A DNA stretch of 64,000 nt from the NCBI GenBank assembly GCA_052380005.1, contig JBQTCJ010000014.1; one strand, 5' to 3'. A program made the position numbers and the translations under genes. This document shows, in pieces, positions 34,658-45,546 of the stretch; the stretch's first letter is position 1; every line of letters starts with the position of its first letter. Source of the stretch: Salinarimonas sp052380005. GTDB taxonomy: Bacteria > Pseudomonadota > Alphaproteobacteria > Rhizobiales > Beijerinckiaceae. Below the pieces are notes generated by a model that worked only from the letters and a program-made list of their open reading frames with translations, searched no databases and was not told where the DNA came from.

Positions 34658-35449
34658 ATGACCGCACGCCAGACGCTCACCGACCTCGCCGCCGGGCTGG
34701 CGAGCGGGTCCATCACCGTCGTGGATCTCTCCGCGCCGCTCGGGCCGGACACGCCGGTGCTCTACCTGCCGCCGGAGATCGGCGTGAACACGCCCGCCGT
34801 CGAGATGCACGAGATCTCCTGGTACAATGAAAAGGGTCCCTACTGGGCCTGGCGCTGGCTCAAGCTCGGCGAGCATACCGGCACGCATTTCGACGCGCCG
34901 ATCCACTGGATCTCCGGGCGCGACCATACGAGCGACGGCTCGACCGACACGATCCCGCCGCGCAACTTCGTGGGCCCCGTCAACGTCGTCGACTGCTCAC
35001 GGCAGGCGGCCGCGGACCCGGACTTCCTCCTGACCGCGGATGGCGTGAAGGCCTGGGAGGCCGAGCACGGCGCCATCGAGCGCGACAGCTGGGTCCTCAT
35101 GCGCACCGACTGGCATCGCCGCAACGGCAGCGTGGAGACCTTCCTGAACGCGGACGAGGCCGGCCCGCATTCCCCGGGACCGTCCGTCGACTGCATGGAG
35201 TACCTCGTCTCCAAGGGCATCATGGGCTGGGGCACGGAGTGCGTCGGCACCGATGCGGGCGCGGCCGCGGGGATGAACCCGCCCTTCCCTGCCCATTACC
35301 TGATGCATCAGGCCAACCGATACGGCCTCGCCAGCCTCGCCCACCTCGACCGCCTTCCGCCCAAGGGGGCCATCCTCGTCGCGGCACCGCTGAAGCTCGT
35401 CAACGGCACCGGCAGCCCGGTGCGGGTTCTGGCTTTCGTCCCCGGCTAG
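34658..35449 (+). CDS. Cyclase-family metal-dependent hydrolase (kynurenine formamidase-like fold)
   Basis: 263 residues. The metal-binding signature HTGTHFDAPIHW spans residues 73-84 (His73, His77, Asp79, His83). A GGGAGG ribosome-binding site precedes the ATG at 34658. Members hydrolyse N-formylkynurenine, isatin or related amides, or act in polyketide cyclisation. The unusually aromatic EISWYNEKGPYWAWRWLKLG insert before the motif is family-like but does not identify a substrate. There is no tryptophan-catabolism partner beside it, so I leave the reaction open. Confidence 0.8.
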   Translation: MTARQTLTDLAAGLASGSITVVDLSAPLGPDTPVLYLPPEIGVNTPAVEMHEISWYNEKGPYWAWRWLKLGEHTGTHFDAPIHWISGRDHTSDGSTDTIPPRNFVGPVNVVDCSRQAAADPDFLLTADGVKAWEAEHGAIERDSWVLMRTDWHRRNGSVETFLNADEAGPHSPGPSVDCMEYLVSKGIMGWGTECVGTDAGAAAGMNPPFPAHYLMHQANRYGLASLAHLDRLPPKGAILVAAPLKLVNGTGSPVRVLAFVPG

Positions 35450-35534
35450 AGCCTTCCGGCGTCATCCCGCCGACCGGGATTCCACGCGGTGGCCCGATGC
35501 TCCCGCCCGACGCAATCGCCGCGGCGGGAGTCCG

Positions 35535-38297
35535 TCAGCCCCTCCCGCGCAGGCGCACGACGCCGCGGCGCACCAGCTTCTCCGCCTCGAGCATGACGAG
35601 CACGCCGACGCCCGCCGCGAGCGCCACCCCCATCTCGGTCCAGCCGAGGGGGCGCGAGCCGAAGATCGCGTTCATGAAGGGGACGTAGGTGAAGGCGAGC
35701 TGGAGCAGGCTCACGGCGGCCACGACGACGAGCACCGCGGGGGTGCCGAGCGCACCGGCGAGGGTCATCGAGGGGCTGTCGAGATAGCGCACTGCGAAGA
35801 GGTAGAAGATCTCCATCGCCACGAGCGCGTTCACGGCGATCGTCCGCGCCGCCTCCGGCTCCAGACCCTCCGCGATCCCCCAGCGATAGGCGCCGAAGAT
35901 GCCGATCGTGAACAATGCGGACACGAACGCCACGCGCCACGCCAGGAAGCCGTCGAGGATGCGCCGCGTCGGGTCGCGCGGGCGCCGGCGCATGACGTCG
36001 GGCTCGGGCGGCTCGAAGGCGAGGCTGGTGCCGAGGACGACCGAGGAGACCATGTTCACCCACAGGATCTGAACCGCCATGATCGGCAGCGCGAGGCCCG
36101 CGAGCAGCGCGATGACGAGGCTCGCCGCCTCGCCGCCGTTGATCGGCAGGAGGAAGGCGATGCCCTTGCGCAGGTTGGCGTAGACGGTTCGTCCGGCCCG
36201 CACCGCGGCCTCGAGCGTCGCGAAGTCGTCGTCGAGCAGCACGACGTCGGCGGCCTGCCTCGCCGCCTCGGAACCCTTGCGGCCCATCGCGACGCCCACG
36301 TCCGCGCGCTTGAGCGCCGGCGCGTCGTTGACGCCGTCGCCCGTCATCGCCACGACCAGCCCCTGCGCCTGCAGTGCCGCGACGAGGCGGATCTTGTGCT
36401 CGGGGCTGGTGCGGGCGAAGACGTCGACGTCCCGCACGCGCTCGGCCAGGGCCGCATCGTCGAGGGCGTCGAGATCGCGGCCGGTGAGCACGTCGTCGGG
36501 GCGATCGAGGCCGAGAGCGCGGGCGATGGCCGAGGCCGTCGCGGCGTGATCGCCGGTGATCATCTTCACGTCTATGCCGGCGGCCCGGCACTCGGCGACG
36601 GCGTCCACCGCCTCCTCGCGCGGCGGGTCGATCAGGCCGACGAGGCCGATCAGCACGAGCCCGTCGCCGACGCCCTCGATGTCGAGCATGGTCTCGTCGA
36701 CGCCCTCGCTCTCCCCGGCCGGTCGCCCGGCGAAGGCGAGGACGCGCTGGCCCTTCGCGGCGATCGACTCGACCGCCGCGTGCCAATGGCCGCGGTCGAT
36801 CGGCACCTCGCGCCCGTCCGCCCCGCGCGCGACGTCGCACATCGCGAGGATGCGCTCGGGCGCGCCCTTGACGAAGACGTAGGCTCCGCGCTCCGCCTCG
36901 TTCGGCGCGTCGAGCGTCGCCATGAAGCGGTGCTGCGCGTCGAAGGGCACCGCGTCGCGCCGCGTCCAGGAGGCGCGCTCCGCCCGCGGATCGAAGCCCG
37001 CCTTGGCGGCGAGCGCGACGAGCGCGCCCTCCATCGGATCTCCCTCGACGTGCCAGCCGTGCTCGGCCGGCGAGAGCGCCGCGTCGTTGCACAGGAGCGC
37101 CGCGCGGGCGAGGTCCGCGAGCAGCGGCTCCCCAGCAGGATCGACGGGCGCGCCGTCGCGCAGGAACGTCCCCTCGGGGGCATATCCCTCGCCGGTGACC
37201 TCGTAGACGAGGTCCGCCGTCATCACGGTGGCGGCCATCATCTCGTTGCGGGTGAGCGTGCCGGTCTTGTCCGAGCAGATCACGGAGACCGCGCCCAGCG
37301 TCTCGATGGCGGGCAGCCGGCGCACGACGGCGTTGCGCCGCGCCATGCCCTGGACGCCGATGGCGAGGGTGATCGTGAGCAGCGCCGGCAGGCCCTCGGG
37401 CATCGCCGCCACCATCAGCCCGACGACGGCGATGAAGAGCTCGTCGAAGGCGTAGTCGCGCACGAAGACGCCGAAGGCCAGCACCAGCGCCGCGGCGATG
37501 ACGACGACGACGGCGAGCGTCTTCGCCAGCACGTCGATCTGGCGCAGGAGCGGCGTCGTCATCTCGCCGACGTCGGCGAGAAGGCCGGAGATGCGCCCGA
37601 TCTCGGTGCGCCCGCCCGTCGCCACCACGACGCCGCGGCCCGAGCCTGCCGCCACCATCGTGCCGGAATAGGCCATGGAGGCGCGGTCGCCGAGCTGCGC
37701 GTCCGTCCGCACCGGGTGGACGGACTTCTCGGAGGGCACGCTCTCGCCGGTGAGCGCGGCCTCCTCGATGCGCAGGTTGCGCGCCTCGACGACGCGCAGG
37801 TCCGCCGGCACGCGATCGCCCGCCTCGACGAGGACGACGTCGCCGGGCACGAGGTGCTCGCCGGGGATGCCGACGCGCTCGCCGTCGCGCAGTGTCGCCG
37901 CCTGCGGCGCGAGCATGCCGCGGATCGCCTCGAGCGCAGCCTCCGCCTTGCCCTCCTGGACGAAGCCGATGCCGACGTTCGCCACGACGACGGCGAGGAT
38001 GACGGCGGTGTCGATCCAGTGCCCGAGCAGCGCCGTGACCGCCGCCGAGGCGAGCAGGATCCAGATGAGGACCGAGTTCACCTGGTCGACGAGCCGCTGC
38101 AGCGGCCCGCGCTGCTTCGCCTGCGGCAGGCGGTTCGGCCCGTGACGCTCGAGCCGCCGCGCCGCCTCCTCCTGCGTGAGGCCGTGCGGGGCGGTGTCGA
38201 GGCGGGCGAGCGCGTCGTCGTGGGGGATGGCGTGCCAGGGGTGGGCGTCGGCGGGGCGGGGCACGTCGTCCGGAGTCACGTCGTCCGAGGAAGCCAT
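35535..38297 (-). CDS. P-type cation-transporting ATPase (PMR1/SERCA-like Ca2+ type)
   Basis: 920 residues. An N-terminal cation-ATPase domain (about 20-90) is followed by TGES at 183-186 in the actuator, PEGLP at 300-304 in M4, the phosphorylated Asp343 in CSDKTGTLTRNE, and a hinge reading MTGDGVNDAPALKRADVG. The PEGLP motif, rather than a CPC or SPC, points to Ca2+ or Mn2+ export instead of heavy metals. Six C-terminal membrane helices complete the fold. It would pump ions out of the cytoplasm. The start at 38297 is the first ATG of the conserved frame. Confidence 0.88.
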   Translation of the reverse strand: MASSDDVTPDDVPRPADAHPWHAIPHDDALARLDTAPHGLTQEEAARRLERHGPNRLPQAKQRGPLQRLVDQVNSVLIWILLASAAVTALLGHWIDTAVILAVVVANVGIGFVQEGKAEAALEAIRGMLAPQAATLRDGERVGIPGEHLVPGDVVLVEAGDRVPADLRVVEARNLRIEEAALTGESVPSEKSVHPVRTDAQLGDRASMAYSGTMVAAGSGRGVVVATGGRTEIGRISGLLADVGEMTTPLLRQIDVLAKTLAVVVVIAAALVLAFGVFVRDYAFDELFIAVVGLMVAAMPEGLPALLTITLAIGVQGMARRNAVVRRLPAIETLGAVSVICSDKTGTLTRNEMMAATVMTADLVYEVTGEGYAPEGTFLRDGAPVDPAGEPLLADLARAALLCNDAALSPAEHGWHVEGDPMEGALVALAAKAGFDPRAERASWTRRDAVPFDAQHRFMATLDAPNEAERGAYVFVKGAPERILAMCDVARGADGREVPIDRGHWHAAVESIAAKGQRVLAFAGRPAGESEGVDETMLDIEGVGDGLVLIGLVGLIDPPREEAVDAVAECRAAGIDVKMITGDHAATASAIARALGLDRPDDVLTGRDLDALDDAALAERVRDVDVFARTSPEHKIRLVAALQAQGLVVAMTGDGVNDAPALKRADVGVAMGRKGSEAARQAADVVLLDDDFATLEAAVRAGRTVYANLRKGIAFLLPINGGEAASLVIALLAGLALPIMAVQILWVNMVSSVVLGTSLAFEPPEPDVMRRRPRDPTRRILDGFLAWRVAFVSALFTIGIFGAYRWGIAEGLEPEAARTIAVNALVAMEIFYLFAVRYLDSPSMTLAGALGTPAVLVVVAAVSLLQLAFTYVPFMNAIFGSRPLGWTEMGVALAAGVGVLVMLEAEKLVRRGVVRLRGRG

Positions 38298-38373
38298 GGC
38301 GTGGAGGGATCACCGTCAGTTCGGAAGCACCGCGCCGGCACCACCCGTCGGGGAGGCGCCGGACAGGGACGGA

Positions 38374-40065
<1,692 letters not shown>

Positions 40066-40186
40066 GAAAGCCTCACTCGTCTTCGCCGGACGTGCCGGCA
40101 GCCTCGAACAGACTAGCGCAAGTCGGCCCGGATTGGATACCGGTCGCCCGCACGGGAAAGCCGGCGCCGCAGCCGAGGCCTCGATC

Positions 40187-41959
40187 TCACAGCGGCCAGA
40201 CGACGAGGATCATCGGGATCCCCACGCACAGGACGACGATCTCGAGCGGCAGGCCGAGGCGCCAGTAGTCGCCGAAGCGGAAGCCGCCGGGGCCGAGGAT
40301 GAGGGTGTTGTTCTGGTGGCCGATCGGGGTCAGGAAGGCGCAGGACGAACCGATCGCCACCGCCATCAGGAACGGGTCGGGGTTCGCCCCCATCACGCCG
40401 GCGATCCCGATGGCGATCGGGCACATGACCGTCGCGGTCGCCGCGTTGTTCATGAAATCCGTGAGGCACATCGTCATCACCATGAGGCCGACGAGCACCA
40501 GGACTGGGCTCCCCTCCCCGATCAGCCCCATCATCCCGCGCGCAACGGCGTCCGCAGCACCGGTCGACGCGACGGCGCCCGCCACGGGGATGAGCGCTCC
40601 CAGCAGCACGATCACCGGCCACTCGACGGCTCCATAGAGCTCGCGCGTCGGCACGATGGAGGCGAGGACGTAGGCGAGCGCGGCGAGGGTGAAGGCGATC
40701 TCGACGGGGAGGATTCCCAGCGCCGTCGCGCCCACCGCCGCGGCCATGATGCCGGTCGCGAGCCAGGCGTCGCGCTTCGCCGGGAAGCGCAGCGCGCGCT
40801 CGGCCAGCGGCACGCAGTCGAAATGGGCGGAGAAATCGGCGAGCGTCTCGGGCGTGCCCTGGAGGAGCAGCACGTCGCCGGGCGCGAGGCGCGTCTGCCG
40901 CAGCCGCGAGATCGAGCGCCGGCCCTGGCGCGAGATGGCCAGGAGGTTGATCGCATGGCGCGAGCGGAGCTTGAGGTGCTGCGCCGTGCGCCCGATCAGC
41001 GGCGAGCCCGGGCGCACCACCACCTCGGCCATCACCGTGTGCTCGGCCTCGAGCGCACGCACGCCGGTGCGCTTGTCCTCCTCGAGGGTCAGCCCGAGCT
41101 TGGCGAGCGCCTGGGGCAGGTTCTTCGAATCCGCCTCGATGACGAGGATGTCGTCCTCGCGCAGGCTGCGCCAGTTCTGCGGGGCGGGGATGCGCGCGTT
41201 GTCGCGCACGAGGCCCACGACCTGCGCCTCCGCCGCAGCGAGCGTCTCCTCGACCTCCTTCAACGTCATGCCCACCGCCCGCGCCTTGGCGGGCACCCGT
41301 GCCTCGGTGAGGTAGGCGCCGATGTCGAAATTCTGCCCCGCGCCGCGGGGACGGTTGGGCACGAGGAACCGCGAGCCCAGCACCACGAGGAGCACGCCCG
41401 CCCCGGCGACCGCGACGCCGACGGGCGCGAAGTCGAACATGCCGAAGGGCGTGCCGGTCGCGCTCGCCCGGAAGCCGGCGACGATGAGGTTCGGCGGCGT
41501 GCCGATCAGTGTCGTCATGCCACCCAGGATCGAGGCGAAGGAGAGCGGCATCAGGATCTGCCCCGGCGCCACCTCCGCCCTGCGGGCGGCGGCGAGCGCG
41601 GCGGGCATCATCAGCGCGAGCGCGCCGATGTTGTTCATGAAGGCGGACATGAACGCGGTGAGCGCGCACAGCGTGAGGATGATCGACCAGGCGCCTGCGC
41701 CCTCGTGCAGGACGCGGCGCACGACACGGTCGATGGCGCCGCTCGCGGCGAGGCCGTGGCTGAGGACGAGCACGGCGGCGACCGTGATCACGGCGGGATG
41801 GCCGAACCCCGTGAACGCCGCCTCGGCCGGCACGAGGCCCACGAGTACGCAGGCGATCAGGGCCGCCACCGCGACGAGATCGTGGCGCCATCGGCCCCAG
41901 AGGAAGAGGCCCATCGCGACCGCGATGATCGCCAGGATCATGACCTGAGGCGCCGTCAT
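40187..41959 (-). CDS. SLC13-family permease with two RCK_C/TrkA-C domains
   Basis: 590 residues. About ten membrane helices form the two repeats of the divalent-anion:sodium symporter fold, with a central cytoplasmic insert holding two TrkA-C domains (about residues 200-370; for example EDDILVIEADSKNLPQALAK and the later VVVRPGSPLIGRTAQHLKLR). Members move sulfate, dicarboxylates or other anions. Because the window predicts sulfonate metabolism, a role in sulfur-anion movement is conceivable but unproven. The start at 41959 opens MTAPQVMILAIIAVAMG. The long upstream extension in this frame is not supported. Confidence 0.85.
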   Translation of the reverse strand: MTAPQVMILAIIAVAMGLFLWGRWRHDLVAVAALIACVLVGLVPAEAAFTGFGHPAVITVAAVLVLSHGLAASGAIDRVVRRVLHEGAGAWSIILTLCALTAFMSAFMNNIGALALMMPAALAAARRAEVAPGQILMPLSFASILGGMTTLIGTPPNLIVAGFRASATGTPFGMFDFAPVGVAVAGAGVLLVVLGSRFLVPNRPRGAGQNFDIGAYLTEARVPAKARAVGMTLKEVEETLAAAEAQVVGLVRDNARIPAPQNWRSLREDDILVIEADSKNLPQALAKLGLTLEEDKRTGVRALEAEHTVMAEVVVRPGSPLIGRTAQHLKLRSRHAINLLAISRQGRRSISRLRQTRLAPGDVLLLQGTPETLADFSAHFDCVPLAERALRFPAKRDAWLATGIMAAAVGATALGILPVEIAFTLAALAYVLASIVPTRELYGAVEWPVIVLLGALIPVAGAVASTGAADAVARGMMGLIGEGSPVLVLVGLMVMTMCLTDFMNNAATATVMCPIAIGIAGVMGANPDPFLMAVAIGSSCAFLTPIGHQNNTLILGPGGFRFGDYWRLGLPLEIVVLCVGIPMILVVWPL

Positions 41960-42180
41960 GGGCCGTTCCCACCGATCCGAGCTGCGGGCAAGGGCGACGG
42001 CCTCCCGCGCGGCGCCTCGTCCGCGAGCGCCGCGCTTCGAGCGAAGTTCGAACACACATCGGCACGTCGGGCAAGCCCCGGGGAGCCGCGCCCCGGACAT
42101 GACGACCCTGCCGCCCCGCGCCTTGCGGTCGCAACCGGCGCGCCCTACCCCTGTCTGCCGGAGACGCACGGGAGGCGCAC

Positions 42181-43362
42181 ATGGCGGACGAGCTCGGGGC
42201 ACGGCGCGCCGCCGTCGGCGAGGGTCTCGCGCCGTGGCTGCCGGCGCTGCTCGCCGTCCTCGTGGGCATCGGCTTCGCGCGCTTCGCCTACACGCCGCTG
42301 CTGCCGCTCCTCGTCGAGCGCGACTGGGTGAGCGCGCCGCAGGCCGCCTTCGCGGGCGCGGCGAACCTCGCGGGCTACCTCGTCGGTGCCCTCCTCGCGC
42401 AGGCGCTCGCCGCACGGCCCGAGCGCGGCGCGATCCTCAACACGGCGCTCGCCCTCGCCGTCGTCTCGCTCGCCGCCTGCGCGGCGCCGCTCGGTGCGCT
42501 CTGGCTCTCCGCGTTCCGCTTCCTCGCCGGCGTGGCCGGCGGGCTCGTCATGGTGCTCGGACCCTCCGCCATCCTCTCGCGCACGCCGCCGGAGGCGAAG
42601 AGCCGGGTGTCGGGCATCGTCTTCGCGGGCGTCGGCGTCGGCATCGTGCTCTCGGGCGCGTTGCTGCCGGCGCTGGCGACGCTCGGGCTCGTCGCCACCT
42701 GGCTCGCGCTCGCCGGGATGGCGCTCCTGCTGACCGCGATCGCCTGGCGGCGCTGGCCGGACGGCGCGGGCGCGTCCGTCGGCGGGGAGATGCCGAAGCG
42801 GGCCCCCGCGGCCATCGCGCTCCTCGTCCTCGCCTACGCCACGGACGGCGCGGGCTTCATCCCCCACACGCTCTTCCTGTCGGACTTCGTCGCCCGCGGG
42901 CTCGGCCGGGGCGAGGCCGCGGGCGGGCTCGCCTGGACGGCCTTCGGCATCGGCGCCCTCGTCGGCGCGCCTTTGTCCGGGCTCGTCGCGACGCGCATCG
43001 GTGCCGGGCGCGCGCTCGTGGGCGCGCTCTTCGTCAAGGCGCTCGCGGTGGCGCTGCCCCTCGTCTCCACCGCGACCGCGGCGATCTGGCTCTCGGCGCT
43101 CGTCGCGGGCGCGCTGACGCCCGGCATGGTCGCCCTCGCCGCGGGCCTCACGGCGAGCCTCGCGAGCGGCCCGGCCCAGGCACGGCTGTTCGGGACGATG
43201 ACGATCGCCTTCGCCGTCGCCCAGGCGGCGGGGGCCTACGCGCTCTCGGCGCTGTTCGCCGCGAGCGGCTCGCACCTGCCGCTGTTCGCGGCGGGCGCCG
43301 CGGTGCTCGCCGTCGGCGGTGTGGCGGCGATCGGGGCCGTGCGGATGCTCGGGCGGGGGTGA
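42181..43362 (+). CDS. YbfB/YjiJ-family MFS transporter
   Basis: 393 residues with about twelve membrane helices. The opening block LPALLAVLVGIGFARFAYTP is the YbfB/YjiJ signature. Substrates of this group are unknown. It is divergent from the SLC13 permease across a 221-bp gap and convergent with the opine-dehydrogenase operon, 97 bp away. A role in exporting that operon's product is possible only by proximity, since the genes are on opposite strands. Confidence 0.82.
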   Translation: MADELGARRAAVGEGLAPWLPALLAVLVGIGFARFAYTPLLPLLVERDWVSAPQAAFAGAANLAGYLVGALLAQALAARPERGAILNTALALAVVSLAACAAPLGALWLSAFRFLAGVAGGLVMVLGPSAILSRTPPEAKSRVSGIVFAGVGVGIVLSGALLPALATLGLVATWLALAGMALLLTAIAWRRWPDGAGASVGGEMPKRAPAAIALLVLAYATDGAGFIPHTLFLSDFVARGLGRGEAAGGLAWTAFGIGALVGAPLSGLVATRIGAGRALVGALFVKALAVALPLVSTATAAIWLSALVAGALTPGMVALAAGLTASLASGPAQARLFGTMTIAFAVAQAAGAYALSALFAASGSHLPLFAAGAAVLAVGGVAAIGAVRMLGRG

Positions 43363-43459
43363 GCGAGCGGCGACTGTAGCCGAGGCCGCCCTCGAAGGGG
43401 CGCCGACCAAGCGTTGGAAATCACGCAGTGCCGATTGCACGACTGATCTTGCATGCGCC

Positions 43460-44545
43460 TCAACCCAGCGCCGCCATCAACGCCTCGATCCCGTCGAACG
43501 GCGCGACCAGCGCCGTACCGGGGAGCGCCTCGGGCGGCGGCGCGTCCGGCTCCAGCGTCGCCCGCCAGCGCAGGATCGCATCGGCGCACGGCGTCGCTGC
43601 GCCGGCGAGCCGCAGGATCGCGCGCACGCAGGCGAGCCCGTGGTCGATGTCCTCGGTGACGTACGGCGACGACGGCGCGATCCCACCCCCCTCGGCCGCG
43701 GGACGGATCGGCGCCGGGCGGCCGGACAGGGTGTGCAGGCCTCGGAAGCGCCGCGTCAGCGTCGCGGCGTCGTTCGCGTCGTACTGGAAGAGGATCGGCG
43801 CAATGAAGGACGTGTCGCGCGGGATCGCCCGGCGCCCCGCCTGGAGCTCGGCGTCGAGGCGCAGGAGGACGCGGGTGGCGTCCTCGTCCCAATCGGTGAA
43901 GAACTCCAGGCTCCCGGTCGGCCGCCTCCCCGTCTCGAAGAGCGCGTAGAGCCGTGCCGGGTTGACGACGGAGTTCGACGGGCTGAGCTCGATGTTCACG
44001 TAGTGCGAGACCGGCACGGTCCGCACCTGGAGGAGCCGCGCCACCAGCTCGGCGACCGGGGCGGAGCGCTCCGCGGGCATCGCCGCGACGTAGCTCTGCC
44101 GCCTCACGCCGGAGAGGGAGACCAGCCGTCCGGCCTCGTGCGCGCGCACCACGAAAGGTATCCGCTGGACCCCGAAGACGCAGCTCTCCACGGGCAGGAG
44201 CCGGCGCGCCACGATGCCGAAGCCGCCGAAGCCGGGGACGCCGCCCACCAGGGTTCGGGCGTCGAGATGCGGCGCGATCGCCGCGAGCGCGGCCGGGATC
44301 TCCGCATGGGGAACGCACACGAGCACCATGTCGCAGCCGGGGATGCAGTCCTGCGCACGCTGGAAGGCACCGCGCAGCGGCAGGTCGACCGCGCGTCCGT
44401 CCGGGAGGATGCCCCGCAGCCGGTCCGACCAGGCGCCCGGCGCGGGAACGAGCATCCGCACGCCGTGCCCCGCGAGCGCCGCGGCGAAGGCGACGGAATG
44501 GGCGATCGGACCCTCCCCGCACACGACGACGCGCAGCACGCTCAC
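43460..44545 (-). CDS. Opine-dehydrogenase-like protein 2 (last gene of coupled operon)
   Basis: 361 residues with an N-terminal Rossmann fold (VVVCGEGPIAHSVA, residues 6-19) and a C-terminal octopine-dehydrogenase-like helical domain. At the spot where opine dehydrogenases carry an N-x3-H-P active-site segment it reads NSVVNP (191-196), so the catalytic His is replaced by Asn195. Start GTG at 44545 overlaps the stop of the preceding gene as GTGA. It may be an altered-chemistry reductase or a non-catalytic partner of protein 1. Opine dehydrogenases condense an amine with a keto acid and reduce the imine, as in staphylopine synthesis. No metallophore aminobutyrate synthase is nearby. Confidence 0.75.
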   Translation of the reverse strand: MSVLRVVVCGEGPIAHSVAFAAALAGHGVRMLVPAPGAWSDRLRGILPDGRAVDLPLRGAFQRAQDCIPGCDMVLVCVPHAEIPAALAAIAPHLDARTLVGGVPGFGGFGIVARRLLPVESCVFGVQRIPFVVRAHEAGRLVSLSGVRRQSYVAAMPAERSAPVAELVARLLQVRTVPVSHYVNIELSPSNSVVNPARLYALFETGRRPTGSLEFFTDWDEDATRVLLRLDAELQAGRRAIPRDTSFIAPILFQYDANDAATLTRRFRGLHTLSGRPAPIRPAAEGGGIAPSSPYVTEDIDHGLACVRAILRLAGAATPCADAILRWRATLEPDAPPPEALPGTALVAPFDGIEALMAALG

Positions 44546-45546
44546 CTCCCCGTCCGAGACTGCCACGCCACGATGGCTTCCGCCGTCGGCATCGCCTGTC
44601 CGGCACGCCGCGCCAGCGCGACGACGTAGGCGAGGCCGCGTCCTATGTCCTCGCGCACGAAGCGGTGCTCCCGGTCGAGCGTGGGGCGTCCGTCGACGAT
44701 TCGGATCGGCACGGGCACCTCCGCGAGCGCCGCCTCGCCGCGGATCTCGGCGGTGACCCGCGCCGGGTTCGGCACGGGATCGCGGTCGACGAGCGTCCGC
44801 ACGTGGCTTCGCGACAGGCCGAGCGCGTCGCGAAGACGAGCGAGCTCGCCGTGCAGGGCGAGGAGGATCTCGGACGCGCGGTCGTCCCAGCCCGCGTAGA
44901 ACCCTCCCCCGTCGGCGGCGCGATCCTCGCCGGGGCCGCTGGCGATGGCCCAGAGGCGCGCGGGGTGGATCAACGGGTTGCCCGGCGACACGCTGACATG
45001 GTCGTAGGACGGCGCCATCTCGATCCCGACCGGGAGCAGCGCGCCGAGGACATCGCCGACGAGCGCGCGATCGTCCGCGTCGACCGCCGCGGCGACGACG
45101 GAGCTGCGCACGCCGCGCAGGTCGCAGCCCGTACCGTCCGCGAGCGGGCGGGCGACGAGGGGGCTGCGCTGCAGGCCCGCGCAGGCGGGCCAGAGCGCAT
45201 CGATCGCCGCGAGCTCCTCGCGGAACGGCCCGGTCCCCTCCCAGGCGAGGAGGACGCGGCACGCGGGCATGGCGCCCGCGAGCATGCGCAGAAGGTCCGG
45301 CCGGGCGTCGGTCGGCACCGCCAGGACGACGACCGCGGCGTCGTGGACGGCGCTGCGCGGGTCCGGCCGCACGGTCGCGCGGCCGGCCGCGCAGGTCGCA
45401 CCCGCATTGACGCAGCGGAATGTCCGCGAGCCGAGCCCGACCGCGCGACGCCCCCAGAGGGAGACCTCGAGGTCCGCCCTCCCTCCGAGGAGCGCTGCGA
45501 GCGCGAGCCCGATCCCGCCGCTGCCCAGGATCGCGACGGCCGTCAT
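44542..45546 (-). CDS. Opine-dehydrogenase-like protein 1
   Basis: 334 residues. The NAD(P)-binding motif AILGSGGIGLA starts near residue 5, and the C-terminal domain carries NPLIHP (190-195), where His194 matches the catalytic His of octopine dehydrogenase. It is a homologue of the following gene but diverged, so the pair is an old duplication or recruited pair. Start ATG at 45546 overlaps the iron-enzyme stop as ATGA, and its stop overlaps the next start, giving tight coupling. The substrate amine and keto acid are unknown. Confidence 0.78.
   Translation of the reverse strand: MTAVAILGSGGIGLALAALLGGRADLEVSLWGRRAVGLGSRTFRCVNAGATCAAGRATVRPDPRSAVHDAAVVVLAVPTDARPDLLRMLAGAMPACRVLLAWEGTGPFREELAAIDALWPACAGLQRSPLVARPLADGTGCDLRGVRSSVVAAAVDADDRALVGDVLGALLPVGIEMAPSYDHVSVSPGNPLIHPARLWAIASGPGEDRAADGGGFYAGWDDRASEILLALHGELARLRDALGLSRSHVRTLVDRDPVPNPARVTAEIRGEAALAEVPVPIRIVDGRPTLDREHRFVREDIGRGLAYVVALARRAGQAMPTAEAIVAWQSRTGR

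Noticed and set aside
35455..35534. Fragment beginning gtcatcccg between the cyclase and P-type ATPase genes
   Set aside because: It begins like the 681-859 repeat, but similarity stops after a few bases. It is too weak to call a copy.
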